In this document: positions 1 through 6,775 of the stretch, piece by piece
Layout: each line of letters opens with the position of its first letter
How positions within the stretch are numbered: the stretch's first letter is position 1
NCBI GenBank assembly: GCA_038043245.1
Contig: JBBTCH010000022.1
Location: forward strand, 1 to 13,184
DNA length: 13,184 bases
Direction of reading: 5' to 3'
Source: JACPFV01 sp038043245
GTDB taxonomy: Bacteria > Pseudomonadota > Gammaproteobacteria > Nevskiales > Nevskiaceae
Program-made: the position numbers and the translations under genes
The notes under the pieces: generated by a model
The model's input: only the letters and a program-made list of their open reading frames with translations
Told to the model about the DNA's origin: nothing
Database searches by the model: none

Positions 1-80
1 TGGAACAGGGTGTCCGTTTCGCCATCCGCGAGGGCGGCAAAACCGTCGGCGCAGGTGTCGTTACCAAGATTCTCGCTTAA
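1..80 (+). CDS. tuf: Elongation factor Tu, C-terminal end only
   Basis: The first complete codons (from position 3) encode EQGVRFAIREGGKTVGAGVV and then TKILA before a TAA at 78-80. This is the C-terminal beta-barrel end of EF-Tu, whose family ends in a near-invariant FAIREGGRTVGAGVV segment. EF-Tu is the cytosolic GTPase that delivers aminoacyl-tRNA to the ribosomal A site. The GTPase domain lies outside the window, so only about 26 of roughly 395 residues are visible. Its place 42 nt upstream of rpsJ fits the usual str-operon order (rpsL-rpsG-fusA-tuf) running into the S10 operon. Whether another tuf copy exists cannot be seen here. Confidence 0.96.
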   Translation, partial: EQGVRFAIREGGKTVGAGVVTKILA

Positions 81-122
81 TCCTGATTCATCTCGCTCTT
101 TAATTAACAACTGAGTTCATAA
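81..122 (+). promoter_or_regulatory. tuf-rpsJ spacer, no terminator visible
   Basis: This 42-nt spacer has no GC-rich inverted repeat with a T tract, so I see no intrinsic terminator after tuf. Its second half (about 97-123) is unusually A/T rich for this window, and the only Shine-Dalgarno-like element is a weak TGAG at 112-115. I also find no convincing -35/-10 pair. Read-through from the str operon into rpsJ is therefore the simplest reading. The A/U-rich stretch may serve as a single-stranded ribosome landing site, which is inference. The long S10 leader hairpins through which L4 regulates the E. coli operon cannot fit here. Confidence 0.5.
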
Positions 123-440
123 ATGGCCGCGACCAACCAGTCCATCCGCATTCGGCTGAAGGCCTTCGATCACCGGCTGATTGACAAATCCGCCAAGGAG
201 ATCGTCGAGACCGCCAAGCGCACCGGCGCGATGGTGCGCGGGCCGATCCCGTTGCCGACGCGCAAGGAACGCTACACCGTGCTGGCCTCGCCGCATGCCG
301 ACAAGATCGCGCGTGACCAGTACGAAATCCGCACGCACAAGCGTTTGATGCAGATTGTCGACCCGACCGAAAAGACCGTGGACGCGCTGTCGAAGCTCGA
401 TCTGCCGGCCGGCGTCGAAGTTCAGATCAAGGTGAACTGA
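123..440 (+). CDS. rpsJ: 30S ribosomal protein S10 (NusE)
   Basis: The 105-residue product matches S10 throughout (E. coli form 103). It has IRIRLKAFDHRLID near the N-terminus, the GPIPLPTRKERYTVL segment in the loop region and a DQYEIRTH motif. S10 sits in the 30S head as a late-binding protein. It also acts as NusE, pairing with NusB in antitermination complexes and contacting NusG to couple transcription with translation. The ATG at 123 gives a short MAATNQS lead before the conserved core. Its ribosome-binding site is weak (TGAG at 112-115). The gene heads the S10 block, as usual, and its stop lies 1 nt before the rplC start. Confidence 0.98.
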   Translation: MAATNQSIRIRLKAFDHRLIDKSAKEIVETAKRTGAMVRGPIPLPTRKERYTVLASPHADKIARDQYEIRTHKRLMQIVDPTEKTVDALSKLDLPAGVEVQIKVN

Positions 441-441
441 C

Positions 442-1077
442 ATGACCATTGGAATTGTCGGACGCAAGGCGGGCATGTCCCGCGTCTTCAATGAGGACGG
501 CTCGGCGACACCGGTGACCGTGATCGAGTGCACGCCCAACCGCGTGACTCAGATCAAGACGGTCGAGACCGATGGCTATCGCGCAGTGCAGATCGCCGTC
601 GGCGAGCAGAAAGCGCAGCGCGTCAGCAAGGCGCTGACCGGCCACTACAAGAAGGCCGGCGTCGCTGCCGGTCGCGGATTGTTCGAGTTCCGTCTGAACG
701 ACGGCGAAGGCAATGACCTGAAGCCGGGCGCAGAGATCAAGGTTGATGTGCTGAAGGATGTCAAAGCGGTTGACGTCACCGGCACTTCGATCGGCAAAGG
801 CTTCGCCGGTTGGCAGAAGCGCTGGAACTTCGGCGGCGGTCGCGCCACGCACGGTAACTCGCTGTCGCATCGCATGCCGGGCTCCATCGGTCAGCGTCAG
901 TCGCCGGGCAAGGTCTGGAAAGGCAAGAAGATGGCCGGTCACATGGGCGCCGAGCGCGAGACCATGCTGAACCTCGCCGTGGTGCGCGTCGATGCCGAGC
1001 GCGGCCTGCTGCTGGTCAAGGGGTCAGTGCCGGGCGCCAAGAACGGCAACCTCATCATCAAGCCGACGGTGAAGTAA
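442..1077 (+). CDS. rplC: 50S ribosomal protein L3
   Basis: The 211-residue product is a full-length bacterial L3 (E. coli 209). The N-terminus has GRKAGMSRVF, and the long central loop that reaches the peptidyl-transferase centre has GFAGWQKRWNF and HGNSLSHRMPGSIG. L3 nucleates early 50S assembly with L24. In E. coli the methyltransferase PrmB methylates Gln150; the equivalent here is Gln153 in GQRQSPGK, so the target is kept. The ribosome-binding site AAGGTGA (429-435) lies inside the rpsJ end, 6 nt before the ATG. The TAA stop shares its last A with the rplD ATG (TAATG), which suggests termination-reinitiation coupling. Confidence 0.98.
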   Translation: MTIGIVGRKAGMSRVFNEDGSATPVTVIECTPNRVTQIKTVETDGYRAVQIAVGEQKAQRVSKALTGHYKKAGVAAGRGLFEFRLNDGEGNDLKPGAEIKVDVLKDVKAVDVTGTSIGKGFAGWQKRWNFGGGRATHGNSLSHRMPGSIGQRQSPGKVWKGKKMAGHMGAERETMLNLAVVRVDAERGLLLVKGSVPGAKNGNLIIKPTVK

Positions 1078-1682
1078 TGGACATCCAAATTCACGACAGC
1101 AAAACCAAGCTTAGCGTCTCCGACGCCGTGTTTGGCGCAGAATTCAACGAGCCGCTGGTTCACCAGGTCGTCACCGCCTATATGAACGGCGGTCGCGCGG
1201 GCACCAAGGCGCAGAAGACCAAGGGTCAGGTTCGCGGCGGCGGCAAGAAGCCGTGGAAGCAGAAAGGCACCGGCCGTGCGCGCGTCGGTTCGATCCGCAG
1301 CCCGCTGTGGCGCGGCGGCGGCGTGATCCACGCGGCACAGCCGCGTGATTTCTCGCAGAAGGTCAATCGCAAGATGTACCGCGGTGCGCTGCGTGCCATC
1401 GTCTCCGAGCTGGCGCGTCAGGGTCATCTGATCGTGACGGAAGCATTTGCTGTCGACACGCCGAAGACCAAGGGCCTGCTGGCGCAACTGAAGAAAGTCG
1501 GTGGCAACGACATCCTGATCGTGACGGATGCGGACAACGCCAATCTCAATCTGTCCGCGCGCAACCTGCACACGGTTGAAATCTGCGAAGTGACGCATCT
1601 GAATCCCGTCACCCTGCTGGCACGCGAGAAAGTGCTGATGACCCAGGGCGCCGTCAAGAAACTGGAGGCCTGGCTGTCATGA
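1077..1682 (+). CDS. rplD: 50S ribosomal protein L4
   Basis: The 201-residue product has the E. coli L4 length and nearly its numbering. The extended tunnel loop is clear: GTKAQKTKGQVRGGGKKPWK followed by QKGTGRARVGS. Lys63, whose E. coli counterpart is a known macrolide-resistance position, is present. L4 binds 23S domain I and lines the exit-tunnel constriction together with L22. In E. coli free L4 also represses the S10 operon through a leader RNA and RNase E. That leader is missing here, because only 42 nt separate tuf and rpsJ. The start overlaps the rplC stop by one base, and the end overlaps rplW by four bases (ATGA at 1679-1682). Confidence 0.98.
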   Translation: MDIQIHDSKTKLSVSDAVFGAEFNEPLVHQVVTAYMNGGRAGTKAQKTKGQVRGGGKKPWKQKGTGRARVGSIRSPLWRGGGVIHAAQPRDFSQKVNRKMYRGALRAIVSELARQGHLIVTEAFAVDTPKTKGLLAQLKKVGGNDILIVTDADNANLNLSARNLHTVEICEVTHLNPVTLLAREKVLMTQGAVKKLEAWLS

Positions 1683-1999
1683 GTATTTCGCTGAATGTCG
1701 ATCGTCTGCACACGATCATCGTGGCGCCGGTGATTTCCGAGAAAAGCACGCGCGTTGCCGAGGCCTCCAACCAGGCTGTGTTCAAGGTGCTGCGCGATGC
1801 GCAGAAGCCGGAGATCAAGGCTGCGGTCGAAGCGCTGTTCAAGGTCAAGGTCGAAGCCGTGCGTACGTTGAACGTGCGCGGCAAGGTCAAGGGCGGCAAC
1901 AGCAAGACCCCGGGCCGTCGCTCCGACTGGAAAAAAGCCTACGTGACGCTGGCCGAAGGTCAGCAGATTGATTTCACTGGCGGCGCGCAAGCGGCCTGA
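1679..1999 (+). CDS. rplW: 50S ribosomal protein L23
   Basis: The 106-residue product is L23 (E. coli 100). It has a VISEKS motif near residues 18-23 and the late GRRSDWKKAYVTL block. L23 binds 23S domain III next to the exit of the polypeptide tunnel and is the docking site for trigger factor and SRP. The Glu of the E. coli VSEK motif is the key contact; here it is Glu21 in ISEK. The start codon is set by an excellent GGAGG (1664-1668), 10 nt upstream and inside rplD, and by the ATGA overlap with the rplD stop. The N-terminus and the GGAQAA tail are slightly longer than in E. coli. Confidence 0.97.
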   Translation: MSISLNVDRLHTIIVAPVISEKSTRVAEASNQAVFKVLRDAQKPEIKAAVEALFKVKVEAVRTLNVRGKVKGGNSKTPGRRSDWKKAYVTLAEGQQIDFTGGAQAA

Positions 2000-2010
2000 A
2001 GAGAAAACCG

Positions 2011-2841
2011 ATGACACTGATTACGATGAAACCCACGTCGCCCGGCCGCCGCTTCCAGGTGCGCCCGAGCACGGCGCATCTGCACAAGGGCGGCCCGCTG
2101 GCCTCGCTGGTGGAAGACCAGGGCAAGCACGGCGGCCGCAATGCGAACGGTCGCATCACCACGCGCCATATCGGCGGTGGCCACAAGCAGAATTACCGCC
2201 TGATCGACTTCAAGCGCGACAAGGACGGCATCCGCGCCAAGGTCGAGCGTCTGGAATACGACCCGAACCGCACCGCGCACATCGCGCTGCTGTGCTACAG
2301 CGACGGCGAACGCCGCTACATCATCGCGCCGCGCGGCCTCAAGCCGGGCGACGAAGTGCAGTCGGGCAGCGATGCGCCGATCAAGCCGGGCAACACCCTG
2401 CCGCTGCGCAACATCCCGATCGGCACCAACATCTTCTGCATCGAGATGCGTCCGGGCAAGGGTGCGCAGCTGGCGCGTTCCGCCGGCGCCACGGTGCAGC
2501 TGGTCGCCCGCGAGAGCGATTACGCGACACTGCGTCTGCGCTCCGGCGAGATCCGCAGCATTCATTCGGACTGCCGCGCCACCATCGGCGAAGCGTCGAA
2601 CGAAGAAAACAATCTGCGCCAGTGGGGCAAAGCCGGCGCCAAGCGTCACATGGGCATCCGCCCGACCGTACGCGGTCTGGCGATGAACCCGGTGGACCAC
2701 CCGCACGGCGGTGGTGAAGGTAAATCAGGACAGGGCAACCCGCATCCGGTGTCGCCGTGGGGTCAGAAGGCCAAGGGTCTGAAGACTCGTAAAAACAAGC
2801 GCACGCAGAAATTCGTTCTGCGCAGCCGCCACAAGAAATAA
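2011..2841 (+). CDS. rplB: 50S ribosomal protein L2
   Basis: The 276-residue product is L2 (E. coli 273), the largest and most conserved 50S core protein. It is needed for subunit association and peptidyl transfer. The N-terminus KPTSPGRR, the GGRNANGRITTRHIGGGHK block and the C-terminal MNPVDHPHGGGEG motif are intact. His230 matches the E. coli histidine (229 without the initiator Met) linked to peptidyl-transferase activity. The ATG at 2011 aligns with the E. coli start and follows GAAGAGA (1998-2004), which overlaps the rplW stop. The loop after GGGEG reads KSGQGNPHPVSPW, about two residues longer than in E. coli, a small lineage difference. Confidence 0.98.
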   Translation: MTLITMKPTSPGRRFQVRPSTAHLHKGGPLASLVEDQGKHGGRNANGRITTRHIGGGHKQNYRLIDFKRDKDGIRAKVERLEYDPNRTAHIALLCYSDGERRYIIAPRGLKPGDEVQSGSDAPIKPGNTLPLRNIPIGTNIFCIEMRPGKGAQLARSAGATVQLVARESDYATLRLRSGEIRSIHSDCRATIGEASNEENNLRQWGKAGAKRHMGIRPTVRGLAMNPVDHPHGGGEGKSGQGNPHPVSPWGQKAKGLKTRKNKRTQKFVLRSRHKK

Positions 2842-2850
2842 GGCGCACTC

Positions 2851-3210
2851 ATGTCTCGTTCACTGAAGAAAGGCCCGTTCATCGATCACCATCTGGCGAA
2901 GAAGGTGGCGGATGCCTCGGCTGCACGCACCAAGAAACCGATCAAGACCTGGTCGCGTCGTTCGATGATCACCCCGGAATTCGTCGGTCTGACGATCCAG
3001 GTGCACAACGGCAAGGCGCACATGCCGATCTTCGTCACCGAGAACATGGTCGGCCACAAGCTCGGCGAATTCGCGCCGACCCGCATCTTCAAGGGCCACG
3101 GTGCTGTCGGTGGCGCTGACAAGAAGACTGAAGATGGGCCGCCGCCGAAGGCCGCGCCCGGCGCCAGCGCTCCTGCGGCTGCCGCCGCTGCTCCCGCCGC
3201 GAAGAAATAA
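2851..3210 (+). CDS. rpsS: 30S ribosomal protein S19 with Ala/Pro-rich C-terminal tail
   Basis: Residues 1-92 are a standard S19: SRSLKKGPFIDHHL at the start, KTWSRRSMITPEFVG in the middle and MVGHKLGEFAPTR near the end. S19 lies in the 30S head with S13, near the A-site tRNA and bridge B1a. E. coli S19 stops at 92 residues. Here about 27 more follow (coded at 3127-3207): an acidic TEDG, then PPPKAAPGASAPAA, an Ala-rich run and a terminal KK. The reading frame is continuous, composition stays like the neighbours, and rplV begins 4 nt after the stop, so the tail looks genuine rather than a frameshift product. Its function is unknown to me. The ribosome-binding site is AAGG at 2840-2843. Confidence 0.97.
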   Translation: MSRSLKKGPFIDHHLAKKVADASAARTKKPIKTWSRRSMITPEFVGLTIQVHNGKAHMPIFVTENMVGHKLGEFAPTRIFKGHGAVGGADKKTEDGPPPKAAPGASAPAAAAAAPAAKK

Positions 3211-3213
3211 GCC

Positions 3214-3549
3214 ATGCAGACCGAAGCCATTCTCAGATTCGTCCGTCTTTCGCCGCAGAAAGCGCGCCTCGTCGCCGACCAGGTGCGTGGCAAGAAAGTC
3301 GATCAGGCGATCAACATCCTCAAGTTCTCCAACAAGCGCGCCGCTGGCGTGCTGAAGAAAGTGCTGGAGTCCGCCATCGCCAACGCCGAGAACAACAGCG
3401 GCGCCGATGTCGACGAACTGCGGGTCAAGACCATCCTGGTGGACGAAGGTCCGACCATGAAGCGCACGCGCCCGCGTGCCAAGGGCAGCGCTGATCGCAT
3501 CCTCAAGCGCACCAGCCACATCACCATCCGCGTCGGCGACGGCAAGTAA
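3214..3549 (+). CDS. rplV: 50S ribosomal protein L22
   Basis: The 111-residue product is L22 (E. coli 110) and aligns with E. coli without gaps over most of its length. It has the SPQKARLVADQVRGKKV helix and the VLESAIANAENN block. The beta-hairpin (roughly 80-100, MKRTRPRAKGSADRILKRTS) reaches into the exit tunnel opposite L4. In E. coli, changes in this hairpin give macrolide resistance, and changes at Gly91 or Ala93 relieve SecM stalling. Here Gly91 and Ala93 are kept, but residue 92, Arg in the E. coli and Pseudomonas proteins as I recall them, is Ser. The ribosome-binding site is poor (GAAGAAA), so coupling to rpsS across the 3-nt spacer probably drives initiation. Confidence 0.98.
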   Translation: MQTEAILRFVRLSPQKARLVADQVRGKKVDQAINILKFSNKRAAGVLKKVLESAIANAENNSGADVDELRVKTILVDEGPTMKRTRPRAKGSADRILKRTSHITIRVGDGK

Positions 3550-3564
3550 GGACAGAGCGATCTC

Positions 3565-4245
3565 ATGGGCCATAAAGTCAATCCCAACGGTTTCCGCCTC
3601 GGTGTCACCACCTCGTGGACCTCGAACTGGTTCGCCGAACGTCGCGTCTACGGCGAAAACCTGATCAAGGACATCGCCGTCCGCAGTTATCTCAAGAAGA
3701 AGCTGGCCAAGGCCTCGGTCTCGCGTATCCAGATCGAGCGTCCGTCCAAGCAGGCGCGCGTGATCATTCACACCGCGCGTCCCGGTATCGTCATCGGCAA
3801 GAAGGGCGAGGACATCGAGAAGCTGCGCCAGGAAGTGGCGGGCAAGATCGGCCTCAAGTCCGAAAACGTGCACATCTCGGTTGAAGAGATCCGCAAGCCC
3901 GAACTGGATGCCTATCTGGTCGCCGAAAGCGTCGCCGAGCAGCTGGAGCGCCGCATCATGTTCCGTCGCGCCATGAAGCGCGCGGTGCAGAACGCCATGC
4001 GCCAGGGCGCCGGCGGCATCAAGATCCAGGTCGGTGGCCGCCTCAACGGTGCCGAGATCGCGCGCGTCGAGTGGTACCGCGAAGGCCGCGTGCCGCTGCA
4101 CACGCTGCGTGCGTTCGTGGATTACGGCACGGCCGAAGCGAAGACCACGTATGGCGTCATCGGCGTCAAGGTCTGGGTTTTTACCGGCGAACAATTCAAG
4201 GCTGAAAAGAAAGATGAAGCTCCCGCTGCAGTCGAGGCGGCGTAA
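3565..4245 (+). CDS. rpsC: 30S ribosomal protein S3
   Basis: The 226-residue product is S3 (E. coli 233). MGHKVNPNGFRLGV marks the start. The type II KH domain has its GKKG loop at 78-81 (RPGIVIGKKGEDIEKL). The C-terminal domain carries FRRAMKRAVQNAMR with Arg134, Arg135 and Lys138, matching the E. coli mRNA-entry residues tied to ribosomal helicase activity. S3 forms the mRNA entry tunnel with S4 and S5. The last residues, AEKKDEAPAAVEAA, are mostly acidic and Ala-rich, unlike the basic tail of E. coli S3. Two Shine-Dalgarno candidates are TAAGGA (3547-3552) and the better spaced AGAG (3554-3557). Confidence 0.98.
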   Translation: MGHKVNPNGFRLGVTTSWTSNWFAERRVYGENLIKDIAVRSYLKKKLAKASVSRIQIERPSKQARVIIHTARPGIVIGKKGEDIEKLRQEVAGKIGLKSENVHISVEEIRKPELDAYLVAESVAEQLERRIMFRRAMKRAVQNAMRQGAGGIKIQVGGRLNGAEIARVEWYREGRVPLHTLRAFVDYGTAEAKTTYGVIGVKVWVFTGEQFKAEKKDEAPAAVEAA

Positions 4246-4257
4246 GGACCAACTCCC

Positions 4258-4671
4258 ATGATGCAACCCAAGCGCACCAAATATCGCAAGCAGCAGAAAG
4301 GCCGCAACCGCGGCCTCGCCCTGACCGGCAACAAGGTCAGCTTCGGCGAGTTCGGCATCAAGTCCGGCGAGCTGGGCCGCATCACCGCGCGCCAGATCGA
4401 AGCGGCGCGCCGCGTGATTTCGCGCTCGATGGCGCGCGGCGGCAAGATGTGGGTGCGTATTTTCCCCGACGTGCCGGTGACCAAGAAGCCGCTGGAAGTA
4501 CGCATGGGCTCCGGCAAGGGCAACGTCGAATACTGGGTGGCCAAGGTGCAGCCCGGTCGCATGCTGTACGAAATCGAAGGCATCAGCGAAAAAGAAGCAC
4601 GCGAGGCGTTCCGTCTCGCCGGCGCCAAACTGCCGGTGAAAACCGTCTTCGCTCAACGGACGATCATGTGA
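4258..4671 (+). CDS. rplP: 50S ribosomal protein L16
   Basis: The 137-residue product is L16 (E. coli 136). The start has MMQPKRTKYRKQQKGRNRG, and the family core TARQIEAARR and GKGNVEYWVAKVQPG follow. L16 binds near the A-site tRNA elbow and organises 23S helices 38, 42 and 89 late in 50S maturation. Arg82 in VRMGSGKG corresponds to E. coli Arg81, which is hydroxylated by the oxygenase YcfD/RoxA, so the substrate residue is present. Two ATGs are adjacent (4258 and 4261). The first is preferred because E. coli also has one residue before QPKRTK and AAGGA (4244-4248) sits 9 nt upstream. Confidence 0.98.
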   Translation: MMQPKRTKYRKQQKGRNRGLALTGNKVSFGEFGIKSGELGRITARQIEAARRVISRSMARGGKMWVRIFPDVPVTKKPLEVRMGSGKGNVEYWVAKVQPGRMLYEIEGISEKEAREAFRLAGAKLPVKTVFAQRTIM

Positions 4672-4695
4672 CCCGCAGGTCACTCGAGAACTGAT

Positions 4696-4902
4696 ATGAA
4701 GAATGTCGAATACGTGAAAAGCCTGCGCGGTAAAGACGCCAAGGCGCTGAACGACGAGCTGGGCGCACTGCGCAAGGAGCAGTTCAATCTGCGCATGCAG
4801 CAGGCCACCGGCCAGCAGGTCAAATCCCATCTGGTCACCATGGCGCGCAAGAAGGTTGCGCGCGTGAAGACCCTCTTGCAGCAACAGGCGAAGGCGTCAT
4901 GA
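4696..4902 (+). CDS. rpmC: 50S ribosomal protein L29
   Basis: This 68-residue protein (E. coli 63) is L29. It has the two-helix hairpin typical of the family, with the diagnostic ELGALRKEQFNLRMQQATGQ segment and a basic helix VTMARKKVARVKTLL. L29 lies at the tunnel exit next to L23, near the SRP and trigger factor docking surface. The 24-nt spacer from rplP is longer than most in this cluster. The ribosome-binding site GAGAA (4686-4690) lies within a 14-nt sequence that recurs exactly at the rplE start. The end overlaps rpsQ by ATGA at 4899-4902. Confidence 0.96.
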   Translation: MKNVEYVKSLRGKDAKALNDELGALRKEQFNLRMQQATGQQVKSHLVTMARKKVARVKTLLQQQAKAS

Positions 4903-5195
4903 GCGAAACCAAAGTCGAATCCTCCGGCCGCGAAGTCGTCGGTCGCGTGATCAGCAACAAGATGCAGAAGACCATCGCGGTCGTGGTCGAGCGTCAGATC
5001 ATCCACCCGATGTACGGCAAGCGGCTGCGCCGCTCGACCGTGCTCAAGGCGCACGACGCCAACAGCGAATGCCGCGAGGGCGATCTGGTCTCGATCCGCG
5101 AGTGCCGGCCGATCTCGCGCAGCAAGCATTGGAAGCTGGTGCAGGTGCTGGAAAAGGCGCCAGCGCCGGTGTCCGAAGTCGCGGCGGGGGTCTGA
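4899..5195 (+). CDS. rpsQ: 30S ribosomal protein S17
   Basis: The 98-residue product is S17 (E. coli 84), an OB-fold primary 16S binding protein that organises the 5' domain. Conserved elements are GRVISNKMQKTIAV, HPMYGKRLRRST, and IRECRPISRSK near residue 70. It has about five extra N-terminal residues and a C-terminal extension of about 12, KAPAPVSEVAAGV, not found in E. coli. The start is fixed by the ATGA overlap with rpmC and by AAGG at 4891-4894. The gene is the last member of the classical S10 operon, yet only 3 nt separate its stop from rplN. There is therefore no spacer for the spc promoter that E. coli carries at this point. Confidence 0.97.
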   Translation: MSETKVESSGREVVGRVISNKMQKTIAVVVERQIIHPMYGKRLRRSTVLKAHDANSECREGDLVSIRECRPISRSKHWKLVQVLEKAPAPVSEVAAGV

Positions 5196-5198
5196 ACC

Positions 5199-5564
5199 AT
5201 GCTGCAACAGGAAAGTTATCTGCTGGCCGCTGACAACAGCGGCGCGCGCATGCTCCAGGTGATCCAGGTCAAGGGCAGCACCTATCGCCGCTACGCGCAT
5301 GTCGGTGACCTGATCAAGGTCACCATCAAGGACGCGATTCCGCGTGGCAAGGTCAAGAAAGGCGAAGTGCATGACGCCGTGGTCGTGCGCACCCGGTTTC
5401 CGATCAAGCGCAATGACGGTTCCGTCCTGCGCTTTGATACCAACGCCGCGGTTCTGGTCGATCCGAAACTGGAACCGATCGGCACGCGCATCTTCGGGCC
5501 GGTGACGCGCGAATTGCGCGACCGTTTCATGAAGATCGTTTCACTGGCGCCGGAGGTTCTGTAA
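5199..5564 (+). CDS. rplN: 50S ribosomal protein L14
   Basis: The 121-residue product is L14 (E. coli 123), a five-stranded beta-barrel on the subunit interface that contributes to bridges with 16S rRNA and is the docking site for the silencing factor RsfS. ADNSGARMLQ near the N-terminus, the IKDAIPRGKVKKGEV block and the C-terminal GTRIFGPVTRELR motif identify it. It is two residues shorter than E. coli, in the loop around DPKLEPIGTR and at RDRFMK. Translation may be coupled to rpsQ: the spacer is 3 nt, and the only purine signal upstream is a run of G at 5186-5190 inside rpsQ. Confidence 0.98.
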   Translation: MLQQESYLLAADNSGARMLQVIQVKGSTYRRYAHVGDLIKVTIKDAIPRGKVKKGEVHDAVVVRTRFPIKRNDGSVLRFDTNAAVLVDPKLEPIGTRIFGPVTRELRDRFMKIVSLAPEVL

Positions 5565-5566
5565 GC

Positions 5567-5902
5567 ATGAACAAGATTCGCAAGGACGACGAGATCGTCG
5601 TCATCACCGGCAAGGACCGTGGCCGTCGCGGCAAAGTGACGCGCGTGCTCGCCAATGGCAAGGCGCTGGTGGAAGGCCTCAACATCGTCAAGAAACATCA
5701 GAAGCCGAATCCGCAGCAGGGTGTGGCCGGCGGCATCGTCGAAAAAGAGATGCCGATCCAGATCTCCAACCTCGCGCTGTGGAACCCGAACAAGGGCAAG
5801 GACGGTGGCGCGGACCGCGTCGGAATCCGTTTCGTCGGTGAAGGCGCCGCGCGCAAGAAAGTGCGCTTTTTCAAATCCAACGACGAAGTGCTGGATCGTT
5901 GA
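5567..5902 (+). CDS. rplX: 50S ribosomal protein L24
   Basis: The 111-residue product is L24 (E. coli 104). Its KOW motif is near the N-terminus (DDEIVVITGKDRGRRGKVTRVL), followed by the EGLNIVKKHQKPNPQQG loop. L24 is one of two assembly-initiator proteins, binding the 5' end of 23S rRNA, and later lies near the tunnel exit. GGAGGT (5552-5557), located in the end of rplN, is one of the strongest ribosome-binding sites in the window and sits 9 nt before the ATG. The protein ends VLDR with a TGA at 5900-5902. The slightly longer C-terminus falls in a variable region of the family. Confidence 0.97.
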   Translation: MNKIRKDDEIVVITGKDRGRRGKVTRVLANGKALVEGLNIVKKHQKPNPQQGVAGGIVEKEMPIQISNLALWNPNKGKDGGADRVGIRFVGEGAARKKVRFFKSNDEVLDR

Positions 5903-5913
5903 AGAGAACTGAT

Positions 5914-6453
<540 letters not shown>

Positions 6454-6456
6454 GCC

Positions 6457-6762
6457 ATGGCCAAGCGCAACATGATCAACCGCGAGCTGAACCGGACCAA
6501 ACTGGTCGCTCGTTATGCCAAGAAGCGCAATGCCTTGCGCACCACGCTGGGCAGCAGCACGGCGACGCCAGAGGAAAAGGAAGCGGCGTCCATCGCCCTG
6601 CAGAAGTTGCCGCGCGATTCGTCGCCGGCGCGTCAGCGCAACCGCTGCAAGATCACCGGCCGTTCGCGCGGCATCTATCGCAAATTCGGCCTTTCGCGCC
6701 ACAAGCTGCGCGAAGCGGCAATGCGCGGTGAAGTGCCGGGCCTGAAGAAAGCCAGCTGGTAA
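6457..6762 (+). CDS. rpsN: 30S ribosomal protein S14, long zinc-free form
   Basis: This 101-residue protein is the long bacterial S14. The N-terminus is MAKRNMINRELNRTKLVARY, and the conserved end is RCKITGRSRGIYRKFGLSRHKLREAA. It lacks the CXXC pairs of the short zinc-binding S14, having a single Cys in the NRCKITGR segment. S14 is a late-binding head protein that contacts S3, S10 and S19. AGGA (6445-6448) in the end of rplE lies 8 nt before the ATG. The length and type are typical of Gammaproteobacteria, which supports the taxonomic inference. Only 3 nt separate it from rplE. Confidence 0.98.
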   Translation: MAKRNMINRELNRTKLVARYAKKRNALRTTLGSSTATPEEKEAASIALQKLPRDSSPARQRNRCKITGRSRGIYRKFGLSRHKLREAAMRGEVPGLKKASW

Positions 6763-6775
6763 CCCTGAGAATCCT

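Noticed and set aside
97..123. Possible promoter in the A/T-rich patch before rpsJ
   Set aside because: No -35 hexamer at acceptable spacing accompanies the TTTAAT-like bases; the A/T content is better read as an unstructured translation-initiation region.
2860..4884. A 674-codon open frame on the minus strand across rpsS-rpmC
   Set aside because: It runs antisense to six well-conserved ribosomal genes, reads as low-complexity Leu/Ala/Asp/His/Arg sequence and resembles no family; long antisense frames are expected in GC-rich coding DNA.
5899..5913. Upstream TTG start for rplE
   Set aside because: It overlaps the rplX stop, adds residues absent from L5, and the purine-rich site at 5901-5908 fits the ATG at 5914.
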